Positions 52,592 through 60,084 of a stretch of DNA of 64,000 bases are shown here, piece after piece. Position numbers and translations under genes: made by a program. Every line of letters begins with the position of its first letter. Positions within the stretch are counted from its first letter, which is position 1. Location of the stretch: contig NZ_BOOP01000003.1 of NCBI RefSeq assembly GCF_016863295.1, positions 496,001 through 560,000 on the forward strand, in the 5' to 3' direction. The DNA comes from Planotetraspora phitsanulokensis. GTDB taxonomy: Bacteria; Actinomycetota; Actinomycetes; Streptosporangiales; Streptosporangiaceae. Under the pieces are notes generated by a model. That model had not been told where the DNA came from, made no database searches, and saw only the letters and a program-made list of their open reading frames with translations.

Positions 52592-54000
52592 GCCAGGCCG
52601 TCCATGACGATGATGGTCTTCTGCTCGGTCATGTCGAGGAGGGTGTCGTGCAGTCCCTCGCGGGCCCCGCCGGTCAGCTTCACGCCGCCGAACGGAAGGT
52701 TCTCCGCGCGCAGCGCCGTGGAGCCGTTGATCACAACACCCCCGACCTGGAGGCGCCGGGCCACTGAGAAGGCCCGTCCGATGTCCCTTGTGAAGATCGC
52801 CGCCTGCAGCCCGTAGGCGGACTCGTTGGCCAGCCGCACCGCCTCCATGGCATCGGCCACCCGCAACAGCGGTGCGACCGGCCCGAAAATCTCCTCGGCC
52901 ACGGCCTCCGCGTGCGGCGCGACGTCCACCAACACCGTCGGCGGCACGAACGCCCCGTCCCGGGGACCGCCCACCACGACGCGCGCACCGTCATTTACGG
53001 CTGCCCGAATCGCCTGGTCCACAGCGACGGCGGCAGGCTCCGTGATCAGCGGGCCGACGTCGGTGGCCTCGTCCAGTTGGTCACCCACGACCAGCTTCCT
53101 GGCCTGCGCTTCCAGCGCGTCAGCGAACGCGTCGTACACACCGTCCTCGACGTAGACGCGCTTGACGGCGCAGCAGATCTGTCCGTTGCCGCGCGCCAGC
53201 CGCCCGAGCACGACGGCCTCGGCGGCGCGTTCCACGTCGGCGTCCGCACACACGATCAGTGCGTCGTTGCCGCCGAGTTCCAGGTGCGTCCGCTTCAGCG
53301 TCCCGGCGGCGAGCTCGGCTATTGCCTTACCTGCGGCGGTGCTGCCGGTAAGGCTGATCATCTGCACGCCGTCGGCGGTCGCGAGGAACCGCGCCAGCTC
53401 CGGCCCGCCGGGGACGATCTGGTGCGCCGCCTCAGGGAAACCGGCCGCCTCGATGATCCGGCCGATCTCCATCAGCGTGAGTGGACACTTCTCCGGCGGC
53501 TTCACGATCACCGCGTTCCCCGCTGCCAATGCCGCCGCGGCTTTGTGCGCCCACAGCTCGACCGGGTAGTTGAACGGGACGATCGCCGCGACCACCCCGA
53601 TCGGCTCCCGGACCGTTACCGCCAGGTGGTTCTCAAGACCGGGGACTGCGTCCAGCGGGATCTGCCGGCCAAAGATCCTGGTCGCCTCCCCAGCGAACCC
53701 GCGGAAGATCCGGACCGCGGCTGCGATCTCCTCGCGGGTCTGCCGGATCGGCTTCCCGTTCTCGGCGGCCAGATCCCGGGCCAGTTCCTCGGCCCGCGCC
53801 TCGATCCCGTCTGCGACCTTGGCCAACAGCCGTGCCCGCTCATGCGAGGCGGTCGCGGCCATCGCGGTCCGGGCGTCCTGGGCCGTCCGGACCGCCGCGC
53901 GCGCCTCATCCTCGGTCGCAACTGGCATCTCGCCCAGCACGGCGCCGGTCCCAGGGTTGTGAACGGGTAGAGCTCGTCCTCCGGTCAACGGATTTATCAC
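52588..54000 (-). CDS. NAD(P)-dependent aldehyde dehydrogenase
   Basis: 470 aa. ALDH motifs in order: IVPFNYPVELWAHKAAAALA (about residue 140), ISLTGSTAAGKAIAEL (cofactor loop, about 213), the general base in THLELGGNDALIV (Glu about 238) and the nucleophile in GNGQICCAVKRVY (Cys about 272), then AEEIFGPVAPLLR. Similar to lactaldehyde or succinate-semialdehyde dehydrogenases. GTG 54000 is chosen because AAGGAG lies six bases upstream; an earlier GTG (54039) exists but no ribosome-binding site precedes it. First gene of the importer operon; divergent from iclR across an inverted repeat. Confidence 0.92.
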   Translation of the reverse strand: MINPLTGGRALPVHNPGTGAVLGEMPVATEDEARAAVRTAQDARTAMAATASHERARLLAKVADGIEARAEELARDLAAENGKPIRQTREEIAAAVRIFRGFAGEATRIFGRQIPLDAVPGLENHLAVTVREPIGVVAAIVPFNYPVELWAHKAAAALAAGNAVIVKPPEKCPLTLMEIGRIIEAAGFPEAAHQIVPGGPELARFLATADGVQMISLTGSTAAGKAIAELAAGTLKRTHLELGGNDALIVCADADVERAAEAVVLGRLARGNGQICCAVKRVYVEDGVYDAFADALEAQARKLVVGDQLDEATDVGPLITEPAAVAVDQAIRAAVNDGARVVVGGPRDGAFVPPTVLVDVAPHAEAVAEEIFGPVAPLLRVADAMEAVRLANESAYGLQAAIFTRDIGRAFSVARRLQVGGVVINGSTALRAENLPFGGVKLTGGAREGLHDTLLDMTEQKTIIVMDGLA

Positions 54001-54020
54001 GTACAGCTCCTTGCCGGTCG

Positions 54021-54055
54021 TTCCACTATGTAGAATCACACTTCGTATCGTGGAA
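54021..54055. promoter_or_regulatory. Candidate IclR operator
   Basis: TTCCACTAT (54021-54029) and ATCGTGGAA (54047-54055) are inverted 9-bp arms with one mismatch, centred between the divergent dehydrogenase (54000) and iclR (54093) starts. TTCCA/TGGAA halves are typical of IclR-family sites. Confidence 0.5.
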
Positions 54056-54092
54056 TCGTCAGCACATTAAAACGGAAGTAAAGAGACTGTCA

Positions 54093-54875
54093 ATGGGTTA
54101 CGAACCAGCCGAAAACGTGCATCACAGCGGCCGGGCTTCATCGGCTGGCAACGCGGTGACCAAGACGCTCAACGTGTTGGAGGCCGCCGTCGCAGGACAG
54201 GGACCGCGCCGACTCGCCGACATCAGCGTCGAATCAGGCGTTCCGAAAGCCAGCGTGCATCGCATCCTCGCGACACTCACCGACCTCGGCTTCATCACCA
54301 GCGAGGGTGGCGGGAGCTACCGCGCGGGCCCCCGCATGCTCGCCCTCGCCGAGGAGGTCAAGGCCGCCAGCGCAGCCGGCATCGGCGACGTCCTCACCCG
54401 GCTCTCCCGGGATGTGCGCCAGACCGTCCACCTCGCGCTGCACAGCGGCGACCACGCCGTCTACGTCCACAAAGTCGAGGCCGACCAGCCCTACCGGATG
54501 GCCTCCCGCGTCGGCATGCGCCTGCCCCTGCACTGCACGGCCATCGGGAAATGCATCCTGGCACACCTGCCGGAGGACGAACTGGTGTCCATCGTCGCCA
54601 GCGCGGGAATGCCCACGAAGACGTCCGAGACGATCACCGACCTCAACCGGCTGTCCATAGAGCTGACGCAAATCCGCGAACAGGGCTATTCCATCGACGA
54701 CGAGGAGAACGAGAAGACCATACGGTGCATCGGCGCCCCCGTCTTCGACCGCACCGGTACCGTCGTCGGCGGCGTCAGCATCTCGACGGTCGCCTTTCTC
54801 CTGCCCCGCGAGGAGTTGCTCGCCTTCGCCCCCGCCCTGCAAACGGCTGTCGCCTCTCTCACAAACCTTCTCTAA
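54093..54875 (+). CDS. IclR family transcriptional regulator
   Basis: 260 aa. Winged helix at about residues 20-80 (VTKTLNVLEAAVAGQGPRRL, ISVESGVPKASVHRILATL) and the IclR effector domain from about 95, with HCTAIGKCILAHLPEDELVS (about 150) and EENEKTIRCIGAPVFDRTGT (about 206-225), including the conserved Cys. Divergent from the importer/dehydrogenase operon and most likely its repressor or activator, responding to the imported sugar or a catabolite. ATG 54093 is the start; upstream open frame to 53832 is inside the dehydrogenase gene. Confidence 0.94.
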   Translation: MGYEPAENVHHSGRASSAGNAVTKTLNVLEAAVAGQGPRRLADISVESGVPKASVHRILATLTDLGFITSEGGGSYRAGPRMLALAEEVKAASAAGIGDVLTRLSRDVRQTVHLALHSGDHAVYVHKVEADQPYRMASRVGMRLPLHCTAIGKCILAHLPEDELVSIVASAGMPTKTSETITDLNRLSIELTQIREQGYSIDDEENEKTIRCIGAPVFDRTGTVVGGVSISTVAFLLPREELLAFAPALQTAVASLTNLL

Positions 54876-55541
54876 TTGCAAGCGCAAACACATTTGGGGA
54901 AAGCGCCGGCTGCCGAGACTCGGCCGTGAAGGCCCAATGGTCGCGCAGCTCCATTGACATGCTTGGACTTCACGCAGTACCGCGGCACGGGTCAGGAAAG
55001 CCATCGTGCACAGTTCACGCTGAACGTCTTTCGTGCGCCCAGCAGCGCAGGCGTTGAAGCAGCGCCCGTTGACAGCGGCTGACCTGCAGCTTTGTAAGCT
55101 CGCCGTCGCTTTCCGGTGTGAGTCCGGTCCGAGTCACTGCCAGGGCGCCCCGAAGCATGGAAGTTTCGTCTGGAAACCCCGTGATGCGAGATCGGCTTAG
55201 ACCGAATTACGCTTCAGGGAGCATGCCGAAATTCGATTCGGCACCTCGACCTGGGAAGCTGGAAATAGATGAAGCTCCATGGCAGTGATCCAGGGGCGGC
55301 TCAAGCAACTTCTGGCCCAACATCGAATTCGTGACGCCGTCCCAGCCTCCGCTGGACACGCTGCTATCGAAAACGGCGCAAGAGACCTTATTGGGGCCAA
55401 TATCTGACGGGAAAGTCGCAGGTCTGCGAAGAACCTCTTGGGAGACGTTCAATGTTGCAGAGTCAGAGCTGAAACAGCCCGCCCCTTGTTTCAGAGTCGC
55501 TCCGGCATGCCAAGCCTGATTATGCGGAGCGGAGTACTGAG
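54876..55541. other. Long intergenic stretch with a lower-GC segment
   Basis: 666 bases. The part from about 55190 to 55540 is clearly less GC-rich than the rest of the window and has a small inverted repeat (TGCCGAA / TTCGGCA, 55224-55243). Open frames on both strands (55207-55563 minus, 55331-55519 plus) do not show the usual GC bias at the third position. Around 55111-55141 the sequence loosely resembles the GGTG...CACTG core of a cobalamin riboswitch, but no downstream B12 gene exists on that strand. No gene called. Confidence 0.45.
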
Positions 55542-55770
55542 ATGAGTCGCCGGATGACCTCATTCCTGGGGTTGTCCGGCCTCATGGTGGCCGGGTGTAC
55601 AGCAAGCATCGACGGGTCTGCTCGCATCGACGTGACGCATCACCCGCCAAGCCGAGCCCAGTGGCAGGGCTGGGTGCTGCCGAGCGAGGCCGACGCCACC
55701 GCCCTCATGTATCACCTTCACGACGGTGGAGGCTTCGGCAGCCCGTATCACCGGCGGTGTCACCGTCGAG
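55542..55770 (+). pseudogene. Truncated lipoprotein gene
   Basis: ATG 55542 with GGAG seven bases upstream opens a lipoprotein signal (FLGLSGLMVAGC, lipid Cys at residue 19) followed by TASIDGSARIDV and VLPSEADATALMYHL, which looks like the beginning of the actinobacterial sensor-domain lipoproteins related to PknH extracellular domains. After about 75 residues the frame runs into the antisense of the AhpD-like gene and loses protein-like character, so the 3' part has been lost, probably by the rearrangement that placed 55772-56230 here. Confidence 0.5.
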
Positions 55771-55771
55771 G

Positions 55772-56230
55772 TCAGCTGCCGACCGGGTACCGGCTGGTGA
55801 TCGCGACGCGGTTGAAGGCGTTCATCACGGTTGCCAGCCAGGCGATCGCCGAGACCTGGTCTGCGGTGAGTACGGCCGCGGCGGCGTTGAAGTGCTCGTC
55901 GCTGACGTGTCCGTCCGGCACGCGTGTGATCGCCTCGGTCAGGCGGAGGGCGGCGCGGTCGGTCGCGGAGAAGTAGCCGGTCTCTTCCCAGGCGGGCAGC
56001 ACGGCGATCCGGTCGGGGGTTTCGCCCTTCTTGAGGGCGTCGCGGGTGTGCAAGCGCAGGCAGAACGCGCAGCCGTTGATTTGGGAGGTGCGGATCCTCA
56101 GCAGCTCGACCAGGAGCGGGTCGAGGCCCGCTGCGGCGGCGGCCCCTTCCACCTCCGACGACAGGGCGATGAGGGCCTTGTAGGCGGCCGGGTGCTGCTT
56201 GCCGATGTTGACGCGCTGAGGGTCGGTCAT
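55772..56230 (-). CDS. AhpD-like/carboxymuconolactone decarboxylase family protein
   Basis: 152 aa. The core motif ELLRIRTSQINGCAFCLRLHT (about residues 42-62) has the CxxC pair and nearby Glu and His of the peroxidase-like AhpD fold; the remainder (EAITRVPDGHVSDEHFNAAA, AWLATVMNAFNRVAI) is typical of the CMD family. CMD proteins are one of the three standard partners of ECF41 sigma factors. Last gene of the group qor-cupin-CMD downstream of the ECF41-type promoter at 57906-57932; 124 bp after the cupin gene, so a separate promoter is possible. Confidence 0.9.
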   Translation of the reverse strand: MTDPQRVNIGKQHPAAYKALIALSSEVEGAAAAAGLDPLLVELLRIRTSQINGCAFCLRLHTRDALKKGETPDRIAVLPAWEETGYFSATDRAALRLTEAITRVPDGHVSDEHFNAAAAVLTADQVSAIAWLATVMNAFNRVAITSRYPVGS

Positions 56231-56354
56231 GGTTCCTTCGATTCGTTCGTGTGGCCTGCACCGCGCCCTTCGGGCGCATCTTGGTGGCCGGTGATGTGTG
56301 TTCCGGCAGAGACAGAGTTCGTGTAGAGCGTTGCCGCCCGCTGCGTGCCTCGGG

Positions 56355-56819
56355 CTACGACCTCGGGTCGTCCACCTTGAGCTTGTCTCCAGTGTCGGAG
56401 ACGAAGACGACCAGGAGCTTGGCCGGCTTGGTCCGGCTGGTGTTCTCCGTGAGCACGTGGTGGGCGCCCGGCTGCTCGACCCAGTTCTCGCCCTGCTGGT
56501 AGGTGGTCACGGGCTTGTCGTCGAGCTGGCTGCGCACGGTGCCCTCCAGGACGTAGGCGTAGACGAACGCCTGGCCGTGCCGGTGCGGCATCGCGCGTGC
56601 GTTGGGCGGGAGGTCGACGACCGCCGAGGTGAACGTCTTGCCTTTCACATCCGGAAGGGCCTGCTGGAGCAGCGGTTTGAGGGTTTCGGCGGGGCGCGTC
56701 GATGCCGGAGCCGCGGTCGGCCCCTCGGCGTGGGCGGGCTGGTCGGAGGTCGAGCAGGCCGTGGCCGCAGTCAGCGTGGCCGCAGCCAGGAGGCCGGCGG
56801 CGATTCGCATTCCGATCAT
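56355..56819 (-). CDS. Cupin-domain lipoprotein
   Basis: 154 aa. The lipobox is TAAC (Cys about 22). The cupin 2 fold is visible as MPHRHGQAFVYAYVLEGTVR (about residues 76-95, the H-x-H-x(3-4) and G-x-x-x metal motif) and NWVEQPGAHHVLTENTS (about 112, second motif with His pair). Extracytoplasmic cupins of this type may bind metal and modify small molecules; function unknown. ATG 56819 follows AGGAGGC. 15 bp after the oxidoreductase, hence co-transcribed with it. Confidence 0.85.
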   Translation of the reverse strand: MIGMRIAAGLLAAATLTAATACSTSDQPAHAEGPTAAPASTRPAETLKPLLQQALPDVKGKTFTSAVVDLPPNARAMPHRHGQAFVYAYVLEGTVRSQLDDKPVTTYQQGENWVEQPGAHHVLTENTSRTKPAKLLVVFVSDTGDKLKVDDPRS

Positions 56820-56834
56820 GATGGGCCTCCTGAT

Positions 56835-57755
56835 TCAGTCTTCGGCGACACGGATGATCGTCTTGCCGGGGGTGCGCTTGCCGGGGGCGAATGCGGCGGG
56901 TGCCTCGGCGAGCGGCCGCACAGCACCGACGAACGGCCTGAGCCGGCCTTCCCTCAGCCGCGTGGCGAGGTCGGTGAGCCGGGCGCGGTCGGGTTCGACG
57001 ACGAAGAAGACCGCCCGCCCGTCCTTGGGCTGGACCTTGGGCGGCATGACGATGGTGACGAGTGTGCCGCCGGCCCGGACCAGGGCGGCCGAGCGGTCGA
57101 GGGTGTCGCCGCCGATCACGTCGAACACGACGTCGGCCTCGTCGGCGTCCTCGAGCTTCTCGGTCTGCAGGTCGATGAAGGTGTGGACGCCGAGTTCGAG
57201 TGCCTTGTCCCGGTGGGAGGCCCGGCCGGTGCCGATGACGCGGGCGCCGGCCTCGCGGGCGAGCTGTACCGCGATCGAGCCGACGCCGCCCGTGGCACCA
57301 TGGATCAGGACGGTCTGGCCTGTGGTGAGGCGGCCGTGGTCGAACAGGCCCTGCCAGGCGGTCAGCCCGGAGATCGGCAGCGCGGCGGCCACGGTGTGGT
57401 CGACGTCCGCCGGCAGCGGGGCGAGGTTGCGAGCCTCCACCGCGGTGTACTCGGCGAGCGTGCCGTTACGGGTCCAGTCGGTCAGGCCGAACACCCGCTG
57501 TCCGACGCTCAGGCCGGTGGTGCCGTACCCCAGCTCTACGACGACACCGGACAGCTCGTGCCCGGGCACGCTCGGCGTCCGGTCGCGGCCGGCGCGATCG
57601 GTCCACGTGGCGGGCCAGTCCAGCTCGCCAGGGGTGAAGCCGGCGGCGTGCACCCGCACGATGACGTCGTTCTCGGCCGCATGGGGGTAGGGCATGTCCG
57701 TCAGGGACATCCCGGCAAGACCGGCGTTACGGTCTCGCACAGTGATGGCTTGCAT
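56835..57755 (-). CDS. Quinone oxidoreductase-like MDR dehydrogenase
   Basis: 306 aa. MDR fold without structural zinc: VRVHAAGFTPGELDW (about residues 33-47), TPSVPGHELSGVVVELGYG (about 60-78), LPISGLTAWQGLFDHG, and the NAD(P)-binding GATGGVGSIAVQLAREAGARVI (about 152-173, the A-x-G-G-V-G loop). Typical of NADPH:quinone reductases. ATG 57755 has AAGGA at five bases. First gene after the ECF41-like promoter; oxidoreductases are a standard ECF41 partner. Confidence 0.92.
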   Translation of the reverse strand: MQAITVRDRNAGLAGMSLTDMPYPHAAENDVIVRVHAAGFTPGELDWPATWTDRAGRDRTPSVPGHELSGVVVELGYGTTGLSVGQRVFGLTDWTRNGTLAEYTAVEARNLAPLPADVDHTVAAALPISGLTAWQGLFDHGRLTTGQTVLIHGATGGVGSIAVQLAREAGARVIGTGRASHRDKALELGVHTFIDLQTEKLEDADEADVVFDVIGGDTLDRSAALVRAGGTLVTIVMPPKVQPKDGRAVFFVVEPDRARLTDLATRLREGRLRPFVGAVRPLAEAPAAFAPGKRTPGKTIIRVAED

Positions 57756-57905
57756 ACAGGTCCTTACTGGGAGGAGCGACCCGAGCGCACAGCCCGCCAG
57801 CGGGCAGGGCCATAGCGGCTGCAGGTGGATCCATGCCGTTCTGCATGTTCGATCTCACCTGCTCTCGGTATTCCTTCGTCGCCCGTTTTGCGTTCTCATC
57901 AGGCA

Positions 57906-57932
57906 GACGAGGTAGCCCCTCCGGGTGTGACA
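57906..57932 (-). promoter_or_regulatory. ECF41-type promoter, TGTCACA-N16-CGTC
   Basis: On the minus strand TGTCACA (57932-57926), a 16-bp spacer and CGTC (57909-57906) exactly match the published ECF41 promoter consensus. It starts two bases after the stop of the ECF41 gene and faces the oxidoreductase-cupin-CMD group, leaving a leader of about 145 bp before the ATG at 57755. Confidence 0.75.
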
Positions 57933-57934
57933 GC

Positions 57935-58825
57935 TCAGACGCGCACGAGTTTGTCGGGATTGATGACCCGGCGGTACGCGGTGATCAGACCGTCTGCGAT
58001 CTGGACCGTGTCGACGGAGTAGACCCGGCCTTCCCGGTGCAACACGAGGGCGAGCTCGCCGCCGACCTCGGCGAAGTCGATGCGGTCCGGGTGCCACTGG
58101 CGCCCCACACGCACCATGACCTCAGCGACGCGCTCACCGCCGTGGATGAGCTTGCGTGCCGCGGAGACCTTGCCTCCGCCATCGGTGACGTAGACGACGT
58201 CCGGGTGCAGGAGCCTGACCAGGCCGGCCAGGTCCCCGGCCTCGTAGGCGGCGCGGAAGGCTATGAGGACGCGTTCACGCTCCGCCTTCGACGCCTGCGG
58301 CGTGGACTCCTTCGCTTTGGCCACCCGCCGTCGTGCCCGCGAGGCGAGCTGCCGGGCACCCGGCACGGAGACGTCCAGCACTTCGGCGATCCGGCCGAAC
58401 TCAAGACCGAAGACATCGTGCAGGACGAAGGCCACCCGCTCCGGCGGGCTCAGCTCTTCCATGATCAGCAGCATCGCCGAACTGACGGACTCGTCGACGA
58501 GTACCGGCTGCGACGCGTCCGGCCCTGTCAGCAGCGGCTCAGGCAGCCACGGACCGGCATAGGTCTCCCGACGAGCACGGGCACTCTTGAGAATGTCGTA
58601 AGACCGTCGCGCGGCCACTGTCACCAGCCAGGCCCGCAGATCACCGATGTTCTGCAGATCCGCTCCGGCCGCCCGCAGCCACACGTCCTGGGTCACATCC
58701 TCGGCATCGGCCACACTCCCCATCAGCCGGTAGGCCACACCGAAAACCGCGGGCCGGTGCCTCTCCCATTCGGCTCCGAGCGGGTCCTCCTGCTCAGACC
58801 GTCCGGGCCCGTGCCCGTCACCCAT
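57935..58825 (-). CDS. ECF41 family sigma factor (SigJ-like) with C-terminal SnoaL-like domain
   Basis: 296 aa. Region 2 (RPAVFGVAYRLMGSVADAED, TQDVWLRA) and region 4 (LSPPERVAFVLHDVFGLEFG, SVPGARQLASRARRRV) are followed by the NTF2/SnoaL-like extension that marks ECF41. Its diagnostic motifs are all present: WLPEPLL between regions 2 and 4 (about 107), YVTDGGGK (about 221) and NPDKL at the C-terminus. In ECF41 the extension acts as a built-in anti-sigma and activator module, so no separate anti-sigma is needed. ATG 58825 is preferred to the open frame start at 59059; GGAGG lies 11 bases upstream. Confidence 0.93.
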   Translation of the reverse strand: MGDGHGPGRSEQEDPLGAEWERHRPAVFGVAYRLMGSVADAEDVTQDVWLRAAGADLQNIGDLRAWLVTVAARRSYDILKSARARRETYAGPWLPEPLLTGPDASQPVLVDESVSSAMLLIMEELSPPERVAFVLHDVFGLEFGRIAEVLDVSVPGARQLASRARRRVAKAKESTPQASKAERERVLIAFRAAYEAGDLAGLVRLLHPDVVYVTDGGGKVSAARKLIHGGERVAEVMVRVGRQWHPDRIDFAEVGGELALVLHREGRVYSVDTVQIADGLITAYRRVINPDKLVRV

Positions 58826-58958
58826 ACAGATCGCAACCTCCTCCAGCTTGCGGATCCAGCGTAGCCATCCGAACTCGGGATCTTCGAAGCCAGCTCCGCG
58901 GAAGCGAGCCGGCCCGCTCAGACACGGAGTTGCTGCAACTCGGCCAAAGTGAGGACTT

Positions 58959-59153
58959 TCATCTCTTCTCCAAGTAGCTCGCCGACCGGGTGAACCCGAC
59001 CGCATCAGAACGAGAGGCGTAAAACGCGTACCGCACCACGTCGCCAGTGCGGGGCGCATGAATCATCTGGCCGGGCCTGACGACGACACCCACATGCCCT
59101 GGACCTGAAGACTGCGGATGCATGAAGAACAGGTCGCATCGCAGGGCCGACAT
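58959..59153 (-). pseudogene. Orphan C-terminal fragment of an NlpC/P60 peptidase gene
   Basis: The frame reads MSALRCDLFFMHPQSSGPGH, then VGVVVRPGQMIHAPRTGDVV and ends SASYLEKR. This is the C-terminal half of the NlpC/P60 cell-wall hydrolase domain, including the catalytic His in GHVG and the MIHAPRTGDVV block. The catalytic Cys half is missing: upstream of 59153 the sequence is a regulatory region. It is a remnant of a lost secreted peptidase. Confidence 0.7.
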
Positions 59154-59166
59154 TTCATGATTAGGC

Positions 59167-59198
59167 GGGGTTGTATGATGAGCTTGTATAACAACCCC
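59167..59198. promoter_or_regulatory. Candidate GntR operator
   Basis: GGGGTTGT (59167-59174) and ACAACCCC (59191-59198) are perfect inverted arms; the right part also contains the dyad TTGTATAACAA (59184-59194), resembling TTGTATACAA sites of HutC-type GntR regulators. It lies 31 bp before the GntR start and may overlap its promoter. Confidence 0.55.
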
Positions 59199-59228
59199 TG
59201 AGCCGGCACCCCCTGGAGACGATGCCAC

Positions 59229-60008
59229 GTGGTCGACCGCCTCTCCTTCCTGTCCGAGGAGATCCCGCGAGACACCGGCGTCCCGCTGCGGGCCCGGGTC
59301 CACAGCCGTATCCTCGACGCCATCCGCTCCGGAGTGCTGCCGCCCGGGTCCATGATCCCAACGGAGACGGAACTCGGACAGCTCATGGGGGTCAGCCGCA
59401 CTGTCGTGCGGGAGGCCCTGATGCTCCTGGACGAGGATGGTTTCCTCTTCTCGCGCCGTGGCGTCGGACGCTTCGTCGCCGACACCCTCCCGCCGAGGGG
59501 GCTCGAACGCATCAGACCGCTCGAGGAACTCCTGAGCACGCCGGCGTCTCCGGTCGTGCTCAGCCGCAGCGAAGTGACGCTCCAGCATCAGTCCGCCACC
59601 TTCGTCACCGAGGGACTGGGACTGCGGGCGAACGCTGCGACGTGGTTCTTCGAGACCGTCCTGTCCCGCGACGGCGAGGCGGTCGCGCTCAGTCAGGAGC
59701 ACTTCCCTGCCGCTGGGGCGATCGACGCCGGCACCAGTGACGCGATCGCCGCCGCCATGCGGGCAGCCGACAGCGGCACCCTGCTGTCGATCCTCCTGAA
59801 CAAGTACGGGCCGCGGATCGGCCCCGGAGCCGTCCGGATCATGCCAGGCGTCCCCGGTGCGTCACGTGCGGCGCTCCTCGGAACCCCCGCGGGCGAGCCC
59901 GTCCTGATCATGACGCAGACGGCCGCACTGAGCGGCGCGCCGTGCTACCTCGCCAAACACCTGGTCCTCAGCCGGGCAGGCCACCTGTCCATCCTGCAGA
60001 CCGGGTAG
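59229..60008 (+). CDS. GntR family regulator, HutC/UTRA type
   Basis: 259 aa. Winged-helix domain at residues 18-85 (LRARVHSRILDAIRSGVLPP, PTETELGQLMGVSRTVVREA, SRRGVGRFV) and a UTRA effector-binding domain at about 100-250 (ATWFFETVLSRDGEAVALSQ, FPAAGAIDAGTSD). GTG 59229 has a distant GGAGA upstream. It precedes an MFS gene (76-bp gap) that is the likely target or partner. The inverted repeat upstream suggests autoregulation. Confidence 0.9.
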   Translation: MVDRLSFLSEEIPRDTGVPLRARVHSRILDAIRSGVLPPGSMIPTETELGQLMGVSRTVVREALMLLDEDGFLFSRRGVGRFVADTLPPRGLERIRPLEELLSTPASPVVLSRSEVTLQHQSATFVTEGLGLRANAATWFFETVLSRDGEAVALSQEHFPAAGAIDAGTSDAIAAAMRAADSGTLLSILLNKYGPRIGPGAVRIMPGVPGASRAALLGTPAGEPVLIMTQTAALSGAPCYLAKHLVLSRAGHLSILQTG

Positions 60009-60084
60009 CGGCGCCCTCCCCCAGCCCCGCTCACGGCCCGCGCGCCGGGCCGCGGCCGTCATCCACCCCGCTGCAAGGATCCCC

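Noticed and set aside
55207-55563. 118-codon minus-strand frame in the lower-GC region
   Set aside because: No ribosome-binding site, no codon bias and no known family; it also runs across the start of the lipoprotein remnant. Left uncalled, though a transferred gene is not excluded.
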